DNA from: Hymenobacter sp. YC55
GTDB taxonomy: Bacteria; Bacteroidota; Bacteroidia; Cytophagales; Hymenobacteraceae
Direction: 5' to 3'
Assembly: GCF_029433095.1 (NCBI RefSeq)
Contig: NZ_JARNTX010000001.1
Span: forward strand, 1,612,001-1,676,000
Length of the DNA: 64,000 nucleotides
The translations under genes and the position numbers were made by a program. Positions within the stretch are counted from its first letter, which is position 1; each line of letters starts with the position of its first letter. This document shows positions 8,708 to 16,708 of the stretch, one piece after another. A model generated the notes under the pieces. The model did no database searches. It saw only the letters and a program-made list of their open reading frames with translations, and was not told where the DNA came from.

Positions 8708-9877
8708 GTGCCTACTTTTTCCTTGCCCTGCGCGCCCATTCACATGCTGGACCTGCGCGCTCAGCATGCTCCTATTCAACATGAGCTGAATGCGGTGCTG
8801 CAACAGACCTTGGAAGAAGGCGCCTTCATTCAGGGACCAGCCGTGCAGCAATTTGCCGACGAGCTAAGCGCCTACTTAGACGATGTCTATGTAGTGCCCT
8901 GCGCCAACGGCACCGATGCGCTTCAACTGGCACTGATGAGTTTGCAATTGCCTGCTGGCACTGAGATTATTGTGCCAGCTTTCACCTACGTTGCTACCCT
9001 TGAAGCTGCTGCCGTGCTCGGCTTGGTGCCCGTGCCTGCCGATGTGCGGCCCGATACTTTCAACCTAGACCCGGCCGCGGTGGAGGCCGCCCTTACGCCG
9101 CGCACTGGTGCTATTATAGTGGTGCATCTGTTCGGGCAGTGTGCCGACCTGGCTGCGCTGCGGCTCTTGGCTGACAAACATGGGGTTGCGTTGATTGAAG
9201 ACAATGCGCAAGCCATTGGGGCCACATTCACTGCCGAAGCGGGCCCAACCTGGATGGCGGGCACGGTAGGGGAGGTGGGGACAACTTCTTTCTTTCCTAG
9301 CAAAAACCTCGGGGCCCTCGGCGACGGCGGGGCCTTATACACCCGCGACCAAGCACGGGCCACCTATTTGCGCCAACTAGCCAACCACGGCCAGACCCGC
9401 AAATACCACCATGAGCACATCGGCCTCAATTCCCGTCTCGATACCATACAAGCAGCCCTGCTGCGCGTGAAGCTGCGCTACCTGCCACAGTGGACCGTTA
9501 CCCGCCAGCACATAGCGGCGCACTATGATGCGGCTTTGGGGGGTATTCCGGGCGTGCACACCCCGGTTCGAGACTTGCGCAGCACGCACGTTTTTCATCA
9601 GTACACGCTGGTGATAGACCAGGAAGCTCCTGATAAATTGAACCGCCGCGACCAATTGCAGGCGTATTTGCAGTTGCAGCAGATTCCAAGCGTTGTGTAT
9701 TATCCGTTGCCCAACCACCTACAACCCGCCTATGCCTACTTAGGCTATCAGGCAGGGCAATTTCCGGTAGCCGAACGCTTGTGCCGCACTGTGCTGTCCT
9801 TACCCATCCATCCGGCCTTGACACAAGAGCAAGTGACGGTTGTGGCGGCCGCCGTGCGCACATGGGCAACAACGTAA
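8708..9877 (+). CDS. DegT/DnrJ/EryC1-family sugar aminotransferase
   Basis: A PLP enzyme of the sugar-nucleotide transaminase family, which places an amino group on 4-keto or 3-keto dideoxy sugars for surface glycans. The protein has the N-terminal MLDLRAQHAPI motif and PCANGTDALQLAL (PLP phosphate site). ALIEDNAQAIGA carries the PLP-ring Asp, SFFPSKNLGALGDGG the Schiff-base Lys, and HIGLNSRLDTIQAAL is the substrate loop. I start it at GTG 8708 (389 aa) because the promoter lies just upstream and the family normally has a few residues before the 'DLxxQ' motif. ATG 8744 is the alternative. It is not adjacent to the pse genes and lacks PseC features, so it serves another amino sugar. Confidence 0.85.
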   Translation: MPTFSLPCAPIHMLDLRAQHAPIQHELNAVLQQTLEEGAFIQGPAVQQFADELSAYLDDVYVVPCANGTDALQLALMSLQLPAGTEIIVPAFTYVATLEAAAVLGLVPVPADVRPDTFNLDPAAVEAALTPRTGAIIVVHLFGQCADLAALRLLADKHGVALIEDNAQAIGATFTAEAGPTWMAGTVGEVGTTSFFPSKNLGALGDGGALYTRDQARATYLRQLANHGQTRKYHHEHIGLNSRLDTIQAALLRVKLRYLPQWTVTRQHIAAHYDAALGGIPGVHTPVRDLRSTHVFHQYTLVIDQEAPDKLNRRDQLQAYLQLQQIPSVVYYPLPNHLQPAYAYLGYQAGQFPVAERLCRTVLSLPIHPALTQEQVTVVAAAVRTWATT

Positions 9878-9983
9878 GGCCTCTGCTCTAGAGGTAAAGC
9901 TGCGCTTGAGGCAGACGCGTGCGGTTAGGTTGGCACTGTTTTTTCTTTCTGCCGTATTACTGTTCTAAACTTTAGTCTCGTTT

Positions 9984-10790
9984 ATGCGCCGTTCTTTTCT
10001 TACGCTTCTGCTGCCGCTAGCCGGAGTAGCCGCCCTTACCACCGCCGCCATTACCAAGCCCACCCAAGGCTTCAACATCTTTCCCATACAGCAGGATATT
10101 GAACTTGGGGCCCAAGTAGCCAAGCAAACCGATTCCACGTATCGCGCCAAAGGGCAACTGCTGGAGCGCTCCAGCAACGCCCGTGCGTATCAACTGCTCG
10201 ATGGAGTAGTAAAACGGGTGCTCGACAACGGCAACCTCAAGTACCGCACGCAGTTTCCGTGGGATGTACAGATCATCAAAGACGATCAAACGCAGAATGC
10301 GTTTGCCACTCCTGGCGGCCACATCTACGTTTTCTCGGGACTGATTAAATTTCTCGACGACGAAAACCAGTTGGCGGGCGTACTCGGCCACGAAATAGCG
10401 CACGCCGACCGTCGGCATAGCACACAGCTGCTGCAGAAACAGTACGGAGTAAGCATACTACTAGGGGTTATAGCCGGCAACAACCCCAATCAACTCGTGC
10501 AAATGGCCGCTGGTATAGGGCAACTCAAGTTCAGCCGCACCTACGAAACCGAAGCCGATAAATACTCCACCATCTACCTCAATGGCACACGCTACTATTC
10601 CTGCGACGGGGCGGCTGGTTTCTTCATCAAAGCCGAGAAACAAGGTGGCGGCGGTACACCAGAGTTCTTGAGCACGCACCCTAATCCAGGTTCGCGCATC
10701 ACCAACATTCAGAAGAGTGCTCAACAGCTAGGCTGCACGGGGCGTAACGTAAACAACGCTAACTTTCAGGAGCTGAAGCGGCTACTGTAG
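9984..10790 (+). CDS. M48-family zinc metalloprotease, exported
   Basis: A 268-residue protease with a signal peptide (MRRSFLTLLLPLAGVAALTT, cleavage at about 22-24). The zinc site HEIAHADRRHS gives HExxH at about residue 136, with the third ligand in YETEADKYS. The downstream STHPNPGSRI matches the M48 C-terminal signature. This is the periplasmic BepA/LoiP-like group, which degrades or helps assemble outer-membrane proteins. There is no lipobox, so it is probably a free periplasmic enzyme. It stands alone and ends in a long hairpin. Confidence 0.88.
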   Translation: MRRSFLTLLLPLAGVAALTTAAITKPTQGFNIFPIQQDIELGAQVAKQTDSTYRAKGQLLERSSNARAYQLLDGVVKRVLDNGNLKYRTQFPWDVQIIKDDQTQNAFATPGGHIYVFSGLIKFLDDENQLAGVLGHEIAHADRRHSTQLLQKQYGVSILLGVIAGNNPNQLVQMAAGIGQLKFSRTYETEADKYSTIYLNGTRYYSCDGAAGFFIKAEKQGGGGTPEFLSTHPNPGSRITNIQKSAQQLGCTGRNVNNANFQELKRLL

Positions 10791-10810
10791 CGCGAGCAAT
10801 ACTTCTTGAA

Positions 10811-10868
10811 AATATAACATAGCGCATCAGCGTGTAAGGCGGCCGCCTGCATGCTGATGCGCTATATT
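10811..10868 (+). terminator. Hairpin terminator after the M48 protease gene
   Basis: ATAGCGCATCAGC (10819-10831) pairs with GCTGATGCGCTAT (10853-10865); a self-complementary AGGCGGCCGCCT sits in the loop. TTCGTTTT follows. Because an ATG at 10851 lies inside this hairpin, it is a poor start for the next gene. Confidence 0.6.
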
Positions 10869-10892
10869 CGTTTTGGGGCAGCGCACAGGAAG

Positions 10893-11981
10893 ATGAAAGA
10901 ACTGAAGTTTTTTCGCAGCTTGCCACTCTTTCTTGCATCTATAACTCATAAGCCGTTGGCTGATTCTCTTTCTGCGGTTCGCTTCGTTGTTTGCGGTGTG
11001 GGGCATATTGGCCGCCGTCATGCTTCGTTGGTGTCGCGCCACCCGGGGGCTCAGCTAACCGCTCTTGTTGACATCCGCTCGGAAGTAGCGCCCGAATTGG
11101 CCGTAGAGTACCCCGAAGTGCCCTTTTTTTCTTCCTTGGATGAGTACTTATTGCGTGGCCCTGAGGCAGATATACTAACTATAGCTACACCAAATTACCA
11201 GCATGCGCCTCAAGCTATAGCTGGTTTACAGCATGGTTTGCATGTAGTTATCGAGAAGCCGATAGCCCTGCACAAGGCGGATGCTGAAGCCATTGTACAA
11301 ACTGCGTTACAGACGGGGCGCTTGGTATTTGGGGTGATGCAAAACCGGTACTCGCCCCCCGCTGCGTGGCTAAAGCAAGTCTATGACCAAGGCGTACTAG
11401 GCGAAATATACTTGGTGCAATTCAACTGTTTCTGGAACCGCGACGCCCGGTACTACAAGCCAGGCGGTTGGAAAGGCACACAAGCCCAGGACGGTGGCAC
11501 ACTCTTCACCCAGTTCAGCCACTTCGTAGATCTGCTGTATTGGGTGTTCGGCGACATTACCAATATCTCGGCTCGTTTCCGCGACTTCAATCACGCAGAA
11601 CTCACCGAATTTGAAGACAGCGGCTTAGTGACTTTCGATTTGGTGCGCGGCGGTAGTGGCACGCTGCAGTATAGCACCGCCGTCTGGGACCGGAATTTGG
11701 AAAGCAGCTTAACGGTGGTAGCTGAACACGGGAGCCTGCGCCTCGGCGGCCAGTACATGGACAAAGTGGAGTATTGCCATTTGCGCAACTATACACTGCC
11801 TGAACTGCCCCCCACCAACCCCGCCAACGACTATGGCTTGTACCAGGGTAGCGCGGCTAATCACGTGCAAGTGATTGAAAACGTAGTGGATACAGTGCAA
11901 AAGCGTGGTTGCGCTACCACCAATGCTCTAGAAGGGTTGAAGGTAGTGGAGATAATTGAGCGCATATACAGCCTCAAGTAA
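10893..11981 (+). CDS. Gfo/Idh/MocA-family oxidoreductase
   Basis: An NAD(P)-dependent sugar dehydrogenase-like enzyme of 362 residues. The Rossmann fold begins with VRFVVCGVGHIGRRHASLV (GxGxxG), then ADILTIATPNYQHAPQAIAG, and VVIEKPIAL carries the conserved EKP lysine. The C-terminal domain has the GGWKGTQAQDGGTLFTQFSH catalytic region with its conserved histidine. This is close to WbpB/WlbA-type enzymes that oxidise C3 of UDP-sugars, though the substrate is not certain. I use ATG 10893, preceded by CAGGAAG, because the earlier ATG at 10851 lies within the terminator hairpin. Codons before the Rossmann strand encode about 30 extra residues, so a TTG at 10956 is also possible. Confidence 0.85.
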   Translation: MKELKFFRSLPLFLASITHKPLADSLSAVRFVVCGVGHIGRRHASLVSRHPGAQLTALVDIRSEVAPELAVEYPEVPFFSSLDEYLLRGPEADILTIATPNYQHAPQAIAGLQHGLHVVIEKPIALHKADAEAIVQTALQTGRLVFGVMQNRYSPPAAWLKQVYDQGVLGEIYLVQFNCFWNRDARYYKPGGWKGTQAQDGGTLFTQFSHFVDLLYWVFGDITNISARFRDFNHAELTEFEDSGLVTFDLVRGGSGTLQYSTAVWDRNLESSLTVVAEHGSLRLGGQYMDKVEYCHLRNYTLPELPPTNPANDYGLYQGSAANHVQVIENVVDTVQKRGCATTNALEGLKVVEIIERIYSLK

Positions 11982-12266
11982 GGAGGAAAGGCGAGCAGGT
12001 AAAGCAGGGTAAATCACGAGCGTTTGACTCGTGAAAAACAGCTTTGCTGAAGCATCTATGGTTTTAAAGTCTTGATAACAAACTTGTAGTGTTAGGGCAA
12101 TATTTGGCACTCAAGCCCACAACAAGCAGTAAGTGAAGCAATTGTATGCTTGCATACTATATTAATTGTGCTATGCATAGGAATAATTAAGCTTTATTTA
12201 TTTTTTGCAGTAACCAATGAATGAACAGGATATTGGTAAGATTCGTATCTTGCCGATATAGACGAG
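11982..12266. other. Intergenic A/T-rich stretch without a recognised gene
   Basis: This 285-base gap holds a weak hairpin, CACGAG with CTCGTG at about 12017-12035, just after the oxidoreductase gene. Low-complexity A/T sequence follows towards the toxin-antitoxin operator. I see no open frame with protein-like sequence and no complete TTTG/TAnnTTTG promoter. Confidence 0.5.
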
Positions 12267-12292
12267 TTATCCTCAACCTGAATTGAGGATAA
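12267..12292. promoter_or_regulatory. Inverted repeat, candidate toxin-antitoxin operator
   Basis: TTATCCTCAA (12267-12276) and TTGAGGATAA (12283-12292) are perfect inverted copies separated by six bases, ending 24 bases before the antitoxin ATG. The position suits autorepression by the antitoxin-toxin complex; the function is inferred. Confidence 0.5.
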
Positions 12293-12316
12293 AACTTGCC
12301 TTCCCTCTTTGATAGT

Positions 12317-12523
12317 ATGACCCTGACCCAACAAATCATCCAAGAAATTGACTTGCTGCCACCCACCGAGCTGGAAGTCGTTTACCAAGAAGTGGCAAAG
12401 CGTATGAGCCACATCAGCCGCGCCACAAAGCTTTTGGCCAAGTACAGAGGCAAAGGCCGTGGAATCTGGTCGATGGACGCGCAGGAGTATGTTCAGCAGT
12501 TACGGCAGAGTACTCGTGGCTAG
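12317..12523 (+). CDS. Antitoxin-like small protein upstream of a PIN toxin
   Basis: A 68-residue protein, MTLTQQIIQEIDLLPPTELE onward. The N-terminal helix-PP-helix pattern (LLPPTELEVVYQEV) is common in DUF2281-like and related antitoxins. The basic middle (KLLAKYRGKGRG) leads to a C-terminal helix that would grip the toxin. It overlaps the PIN-domain gene by eight bases, the classic toxin-antitoxin arrangement with coupled translation. No AbrB or ribbon-helix-helix domain is obvious, so the DNA-binding mode is unknown. The start is the first ATG; an in-frame TTG lies seven codons upstream. Confidence 0.7.
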   Translation: MTLTQQIIQEIDLLPPTELEVVYQEVAKRMSHISRATKLLAKYRGKGRGIWSMDAQEYVQQLRQSTRG

Positions 12524-12929
12524 AATTTTTTTTGACACGGCTCCCTTTATTTATCTGGTTGAAAACCATTCGGGCTATTATCAGAAAGTGGCCGACTACT
12601 TAACCCAGTCGCTCACCGATAATGCCCTGCTGGAAACAAGCGTGCTTACGTATACCGAGTTTTGCGCCAAGCCGGAGCAGCTCGGCCGCCCCGATCTGTT
12701 GCTCGACTTTGACGATTTGCTGCGGGATTTCGATTTTCAAATGCGCGAAATAACTCTTGGCGCAGCCACGCTAGCTTATCAGCTGCAAGCCAAGTACGCC
12801 GGGCTCAAGGGCATCGACGCCATGCAAATAGCCACCGCCGTCAATTCTGGCTGCGACGTGTTTCTTACCAACGATAAAGAGTTGAAGCACGTCCGCGAAA
12901 TCCAAGTGGTGGTAGTAGCGGAACTCTAG
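12516..12929 (+). CDS. PIN-domain ribonuclease toxin, VapC-like
   Basis: A 137-residue PIN nuclease with the four acidic positions: Asp in RIFFDTAPFIYL (about residue 6), Glu in VLTYTEF (about 48), Asp in GLKGIDAMQIATA (about 102) and Asp in VFLTNDKEL (about 119). Such toxins cut tRNA or rRNA when freed from the antitoxin. I start at GTG 12516 because the domain begins immediately with the strand carrying the first Asp, and because this gives the usual overlap with the antitoxin frame. The longer upstream reading frame encodes no PIN sequence. Confidence 0.85.
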   Translation: MARIFFDTAPFIYLVENHSGYYQKVADYLTQSLTDNALLETSVLTYTEFCAKPEQLGRPDLLLDFDDLLRDFDFQMREITLGAATLAYQLQAKYAGLKGIDAMQIATAVNSGCDVFLTNDKELKHVREIQVVVVAEL

Positions 12930-12995
12930 CCTCGGGTTAGGCTGGCGAGTTGGAGTTACACAGCCTATGCAGCACGATACGCGTAAGCTTCTGCT

Positions 12996-13745
12996 ATGAC
13001 CCCCGACGAAAAACAGGCGTATGCCGAGCTACTCGAATGGCAAAAGCAAATGCAGCAACCGCCGTCCATGCTGAATCGGTTGGCGCGGCGGGTGCAAGCA
13101 CGCCTTAATGCGCTGCTGCCCGAGCAAGTACACAAGGCCATTACGGCCACCATCAAGCAAATGGTGCGGGCTGTGCTGTTTGGGTCAACGTACATCTCGC
13201 CCCAGCCACTGACGGGCATGGCACTGGTTGCCCGTGAGACAAGCGTGCGCACCCGGATTCGCTATTACCGCAACACTGCGGCCGCCGAAGGAGCTGTGAC
13301 GGGTGCCGCCGGCTTTTTCCTCGGCCTTGCCGATTTTCCGTTGCTGCTTGGCATCAAGCTTAAGCTGCTATTTGACATAGCGGCGCTCTACGGGTACGAT
13401 GTGAAAGAGTACCCCGAGCGGCTCTATATTCTGCACATTTTCCAACTAACCTTCAGCAGCCAGCATACGCGCAACGAGGTGTATCGGCGCCTGGCCGATT
13501 GGGAAAACTACCGCCGCACGTTGCCCACTGATGTTAATGCGTTTGATTGGCGCACTTTCCAACAAGAGTACCGCGACTATATTGACCTTGCCAAACTGGC
13601 GCAGCTGCTGCCCATTATCGGGGCGGCAGTAGGGACGGTGGCCAATTACCGCCTACTGGTGCAGCTCGGCGAAACGGCCATGAATTGTTACCGGATGAGG
13701 CACTTCGCTAAAGAGAGCAGCGAAATTGTTCCGCTTTCCTCTTGA
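12996..13745 (+). CDS. EcsC family protein
   Basis: A 249-residue protein of the EcsC family (named after the B. subtilis ecs operon; biochemical function unknown). There is an amphipathic N-terminal helical part, then a central hydrophobic hairpin GAAGFFLGLADFPLLLGIKLKLLFDIA at about 105-132 with the conserved G-L-x-D-x-P pattern, the YGYDVKEYPERLYIL motif, and a second hydrophobic stretch LLPIIGAAVGTVANYRLL near 210-228. It is probably a membrane-associated protein. It stands alone, closed by a strong terminator. Confidence 0.85.
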   Translation: MTPDEKQAYAELLEWQKQMQQPPSMLNRLARRVQARLNALLPEQVHKAITATIKQMVRAVLFGSTYISPQPLTGMALVARETSVRTRIRYYRNTAAAEGAVTGAAGFFLGLADFPLLLGIKLKLLFDIAALYGYDVKEYPERLYILHIFQLTFSSQHTRNEVYRRLADWENYRRTLPTDVNAFDWRTFQQEYRDYIDLAKLAQLLPIIGAAVGTVANYRLLVQLGETAMNCYRMRHFAKESSEIVPLSS

Positions 13746-13772
13746 TGCATGTATCGCCAATCCACTAGCTCA

Positions 13773-13805
13773 AAAAGCCTCAACGACATCGTCGTTGAGG
13801 CTTTT
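13773..13805 (+). terminator. Intrinsic terminator after the EcsC gene
   Basis: AAAAGCCTCAACGAC pairs with GTCGTTGAGGCTTTT around a three-base loop, with the T-run included in the stem end. It can act on both strands. Confidence 0.9.
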
Positions 13806-13959
13806 GGGTAAACTGGTGGCGCTTGGCTTTGTGCATTCTCGTCTTCTAGGCGCGTAGCTGCTTGGCAATTTACCGTGACTTCGTCCTGCATGAAGCGTAT
13901 GCCGTTAGTGCAGCTAGCTTTTAGTCGTACTCACTTCATTGGTTGTTTATTCTTTTTGC

Positions 13960-14523
13960 ATGGCGCGCGTTTCTCCAACTTTAGCAACCGAACGGCTATT
14001 TCCTTCTGCTGAACAAACCGATGCTATGCTGCGCAACATCACGCAGCGCTACGCCGGCACCGACCCCGATGGGCTGCACTTTTGCATGGCTATGGGGCGC
14101 CTGTTCAATAGTTTGTTCACTAGCATGGACAAGCATTTCACTCACTTAGGAATCACCCAAGGACGCTTGATTGTGCTGCTCCACCTCGACGGGGCAGCGG
14201 CGGGTATCAGCCCCTCAACGTTGGCCTTACACTGTGGTGTGTCGCGCGCAGCCATAACCAAGCTACTGACTGGACTAGAAAAGCAGGGCTATATCCAGCG
14301 GGTAGTAGCCCCCACCGACCGGCGTGCGCACACCGTGCAGTTGACCCAAGCTGGCCGCACATTTCTAGATGAGATGATGCCCAACGACCAGCGTCGGTTG
14401 GCCGTCATCATGGAGCCATTCAGCGCACCAGAGCGGCAGGAACTACTGCGTTTGCTTGCCAAACTAGCGCAGATGTTTCGGACGGCTATAGAGGAAGAAG
14501 GCAGGCAACTGCCAGTAAAGTAA
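13960..14523 (+). CDS. MarR-family transcriptional regulator
   Basis: A 187-residue winged helix-turn-helix regulator. The dimerisation helices are at the ends. The recognition region is ISPSTLALHCGVSRAAITKLLTGLEKQGYIQR, followed by the wing with the family signature PTDRRAHTVQLTQAGRTF. MarR proteins usually repress a nearby transporter and release DNA on binding an aromatic or toxic ligand. The efflux genes begin about 380 bases downstream on the same strand, with a perfect palindrome in the gap, so this is the likely local repressor. The start is the first ATG; a TTG seven codons upstream is less likely. Confidence 0.92.
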   Translation: MARVSPTLATERLFPSAEQTDAMLRNITQRYAGTDPDGLHFCMAMGRLFNSLFTSMDKHFTHLGITQGRLIVLLHLDGAAAGISPSTLALHCGVSRAAITKLLTGLEKQGYIQRVVAPTDRRAHTVQLTQAGRTFLDEMMPNDQRRLAVIMEPFSAPERQELLRLLAKLAQMFRTAIEEEGRQLPVK

Positions 14524-14626
14524 GAAGTTGCTCTTCATTCGTGCAGCGCTACAGCTAGCTTATTGAAATAGATGTCAAGGCAGTCAGCCGGATATCTGCC
14601 GCAGCGAAATGCTTATTCAACTGATT

Positions 14627-14644
14627 TAGTTAACAGGTTAACTA
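14627..14644. promoter_or_regulatory. Perfect palindrome, candidate MarR operator
   Basis: TAGTTAAC and GTTAACTA are perfect inverted repeats separated by AG, in the 310-base gap between the MarR gene and the efflux operon. Length and A/T-rich core fit MarR operators. The rest of the gap holds no frame; a complete TTTG/TAnnTTTG promoter is not clear. A longer-spaced repeat GTTGTC/GACAAC at about 14759-14783 is also present. Confidence 0.5.
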
Positions 14645-14905
14645 TTTCGATAAGGTCGCGTAAGGAAATATACTGAGGCGCTTTTGTGTATTGAGTTCCA
14701 CTTGCTTACAACAGGGCCAGTCGCGGAAATAGATACAGGAAAGGACGCCTGCTGTAGGTGTTGTCGATGATGCGAATAGACAACGAACCGGCTCAATCCT
14801 TAAAAGTTATTGCCTGTATGCAAGTAGCATGTAGTGAAACAAACTGGCTTGAGTTGCAGGGAAGTAACTGTACGTAATGAGTTGTCAAGCAATAGCTTAC
14901 TCGAG

Positions 14906-16681
14906 GTGATTGTAGAAAAGATACGTACCCTGATTCACGTAACCCGAGAGGCTGTTCCTATCGGGCTAGTGCTGCTGCTAGCCGCGGCCGCGGATGCTGA
15001 GGCACAAGGAAGCCAGGGCGGTTCGCAGCCAGCGGGGGGCGCTCAACAGCAAAGCAGCGGACAACAAGGCATAGGTGGCCCCCCTGCCGGGCAACAGCAG
15101 CAACAAGAATTGCAGCGCAGGCGCCAGCAAATGCAGCAAACCAACGAGCAGCAGAGCGCGCCACCAACTCCCATAAATCCAGCCAGCGCACCAGCTTCCA
15201 TGAGCCAAGGAAGCGCACCGGGCCAAAGCGGAGGTAGTCAAGGAGCACAACCAAATTCTGGCTCGGGTGGCGCAGGTACTCCCGGCGAGCCTCGGGGTGC
15301 CACCACGCCGCGTGCCCCTATTGGCGGGGCCATGCGCAATGCCAATAGCCAAGGCATGCAAACCGGAGCGGCCCGCGTACTGGCCGTGGCCCCGGAGCGC
15401 CTGAGCCTGGCCGACGCCGTAACCATAGGGTTAGATAACAACTTAGCCACGTTGCTAGCTACCGAGCGGGCCGAAGAAGCACGAGCCCTGCAACAGCAGG
15501 TACGATCTTTTCTGTTGCCTAATATCACGGGTACGGCTTATCAGCAAAATCGTACACTCAACTTGGCCGCGCAAGGCTTTGGTGGGGGAGGTGGAGAGGA
15601 AATGCCGGGAGGTATGGGCGGAATGGGTGGCGGAGGTGGAATTCCATCTTTTGTAGGGCCATTCAATACGTTTGATGCTCGTCTTAACTTCTCGCAAACC
15701 ATCCTCAACCTAGCGGCGCTGCGCGAATACAAAAGCACGAAAGCCGCCGTGCAGGTAGCGGACCTAACCGCCCAACTGGCCAGGGAGCAGGTGGCCACTT
15801 TTGTGGCGCTGGCTTACCTGAGCGCCCAACGCAGCAACTTAGAAGTAAACGCTGCTCGGGCCGATCTTCGGTTAGCAGAAGCCTTACGTGAGCTGGCTGT
15901 CAAGCAACGAAACGCCGGCGTAGCCAACGGTATTGATGTGGTGCGAGCCGAATCAAGAGCGGCGCAAGAACGGCTCCGCGTGGTGCAAGCCGAGGCCAAT
16001 GCCGAGCAAACCCGCTTGGACTTAGAACGCGCCGTAGGGTTGCCTCAAGGCAGTTCCACTGCCCTCACCGACACACTAGCTGTGCGCGCCGAGGCGGTGC
16101 CGTCCATTGACGCTGCGTTGCAGCAGGCGCTGACTTCGCGGCTGGATACGCGCATTGCCGAGCAAACCATCGAGCAACGTGCCCTCGACCGCAAAGCCCG
16201 TGCTGCAGCTCGCTACCCCACCATTAATGCTGTCGGTGACTATGGGCAGTCGGCTAATACCCCTTTCAAAAACGACCGTGCTACACGCACCTACGGCGTG
16301 CAGCTTAGCGTGCCCGTGTTTGATGGAGGTTACACTCGTGGCCGGATAAACGCGGCCCTGAGTCAGCAGCGCCAGGCAGAGTGGGAGCTAGGGAACAGCC
16401 GTGGCCAAGTGGAGCAAGATGTGCGCACAGCCTTGGTAGGCTGGCGCTTAGGCGCCGAGCAAGTACGGGCCAGCGAAGAACAGTTTCAGCTGGCAACCCG
16501 TGAATTAGAGCTTGCCACCCAGCGTTTCCGGGCTGGCGTAGCCGACAACACCGAAGTATTAGAGGCGCAGGCCGGCTTAGCCAATGCCCGGGCTCTACGA
16601 GTACAGGCGCTAGCACAGTACGGCGCGGCGCGGCTCAATTTCGCCGCTGCCACTGGTACCGCGCAGTCTTTTCGCCTGTAA
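14906..16681 (+). CDS. TolC-family outer-membrane efflux channel with low-complexity N-terminus
   Basis: The exit duct of a three-part efflux pump. A signal peptide ends near DAEAQG. Then about 120 residues of Gln/Gly/Ser/Pro-rich sequence precede the TolC fold. The fold shows its two helical repeats: RLSLADAVTIGLDNNLATLL begins the first, and ALQQALTSRLDTRIAEQTIE begins the second. A Gly/Met-rich insert (EEMPGGMGGMGGGGGIP) falls at a strand region of the first repeat. I choose GTG 14906 (591 aa) because it gives a normal-length signal peptide; GTG 14834 would add 24 residues. It is followed 27 bases later by the HlyD gene. Confidence 0.88.
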   Translation: MIVEKIRTLIHVTREAVPIGLVLLLAAAADAEAQGSQGGSQPAGGAQQQSSGQQGIGGPPAGQQQQQELQRRRQQMQQTNEQQSAPPTPINPASAPASMSQGSAPGQSGGSQGAQPNSGSGGAGTPGEPRGATTPRAPIGGAMRNANSQGMQTGAARVLAVAPERLSLADAVTIGLDNNLATLLATERAEEARALQQQVRSFLLPNITGTAYQQNRTLNLAAQGFGGGGGEEMPGGMGGMGGGGGIPSFVGPFNTFDARLNFSQTILNLAALREYKSTKAAVQVADLTAQLAREQVATFVALAYLSAQRSNLEVNAARADLRLAEALRELAVKQRNAGVANGIDVVRAESRAAQERLRVVQAEANAEQTRLDLERAVGLPQGSSTALTDTLAVRAEAVPSIDAALQQALTSRLDTRIAEQTIEQRALDRKARAAARYPTINAVGDYGQSANTPFKNDRATRTYGVQLSVPVFDGGYTRGRINAALSQQRQAEWELGNSRGQVEQDVRTALVGWRLGAEQVRASEEQFQLATRELELATQRFRAGVADNTEVLEAQAGLANARALRVQALAQYGAARLNFAAATGTAQSFRL

Positions 16682-16708
16682 TCAACTTATCGCCAACGCA
16701 GACTTCTA

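Noticed and set aside
10851..10892. Earlier ATG for the Gfo/Idh oxidoreductase
   Set aside because: The ATG is in the loop of the hairpin that ends the previous gene, so translation from there is unlikely.
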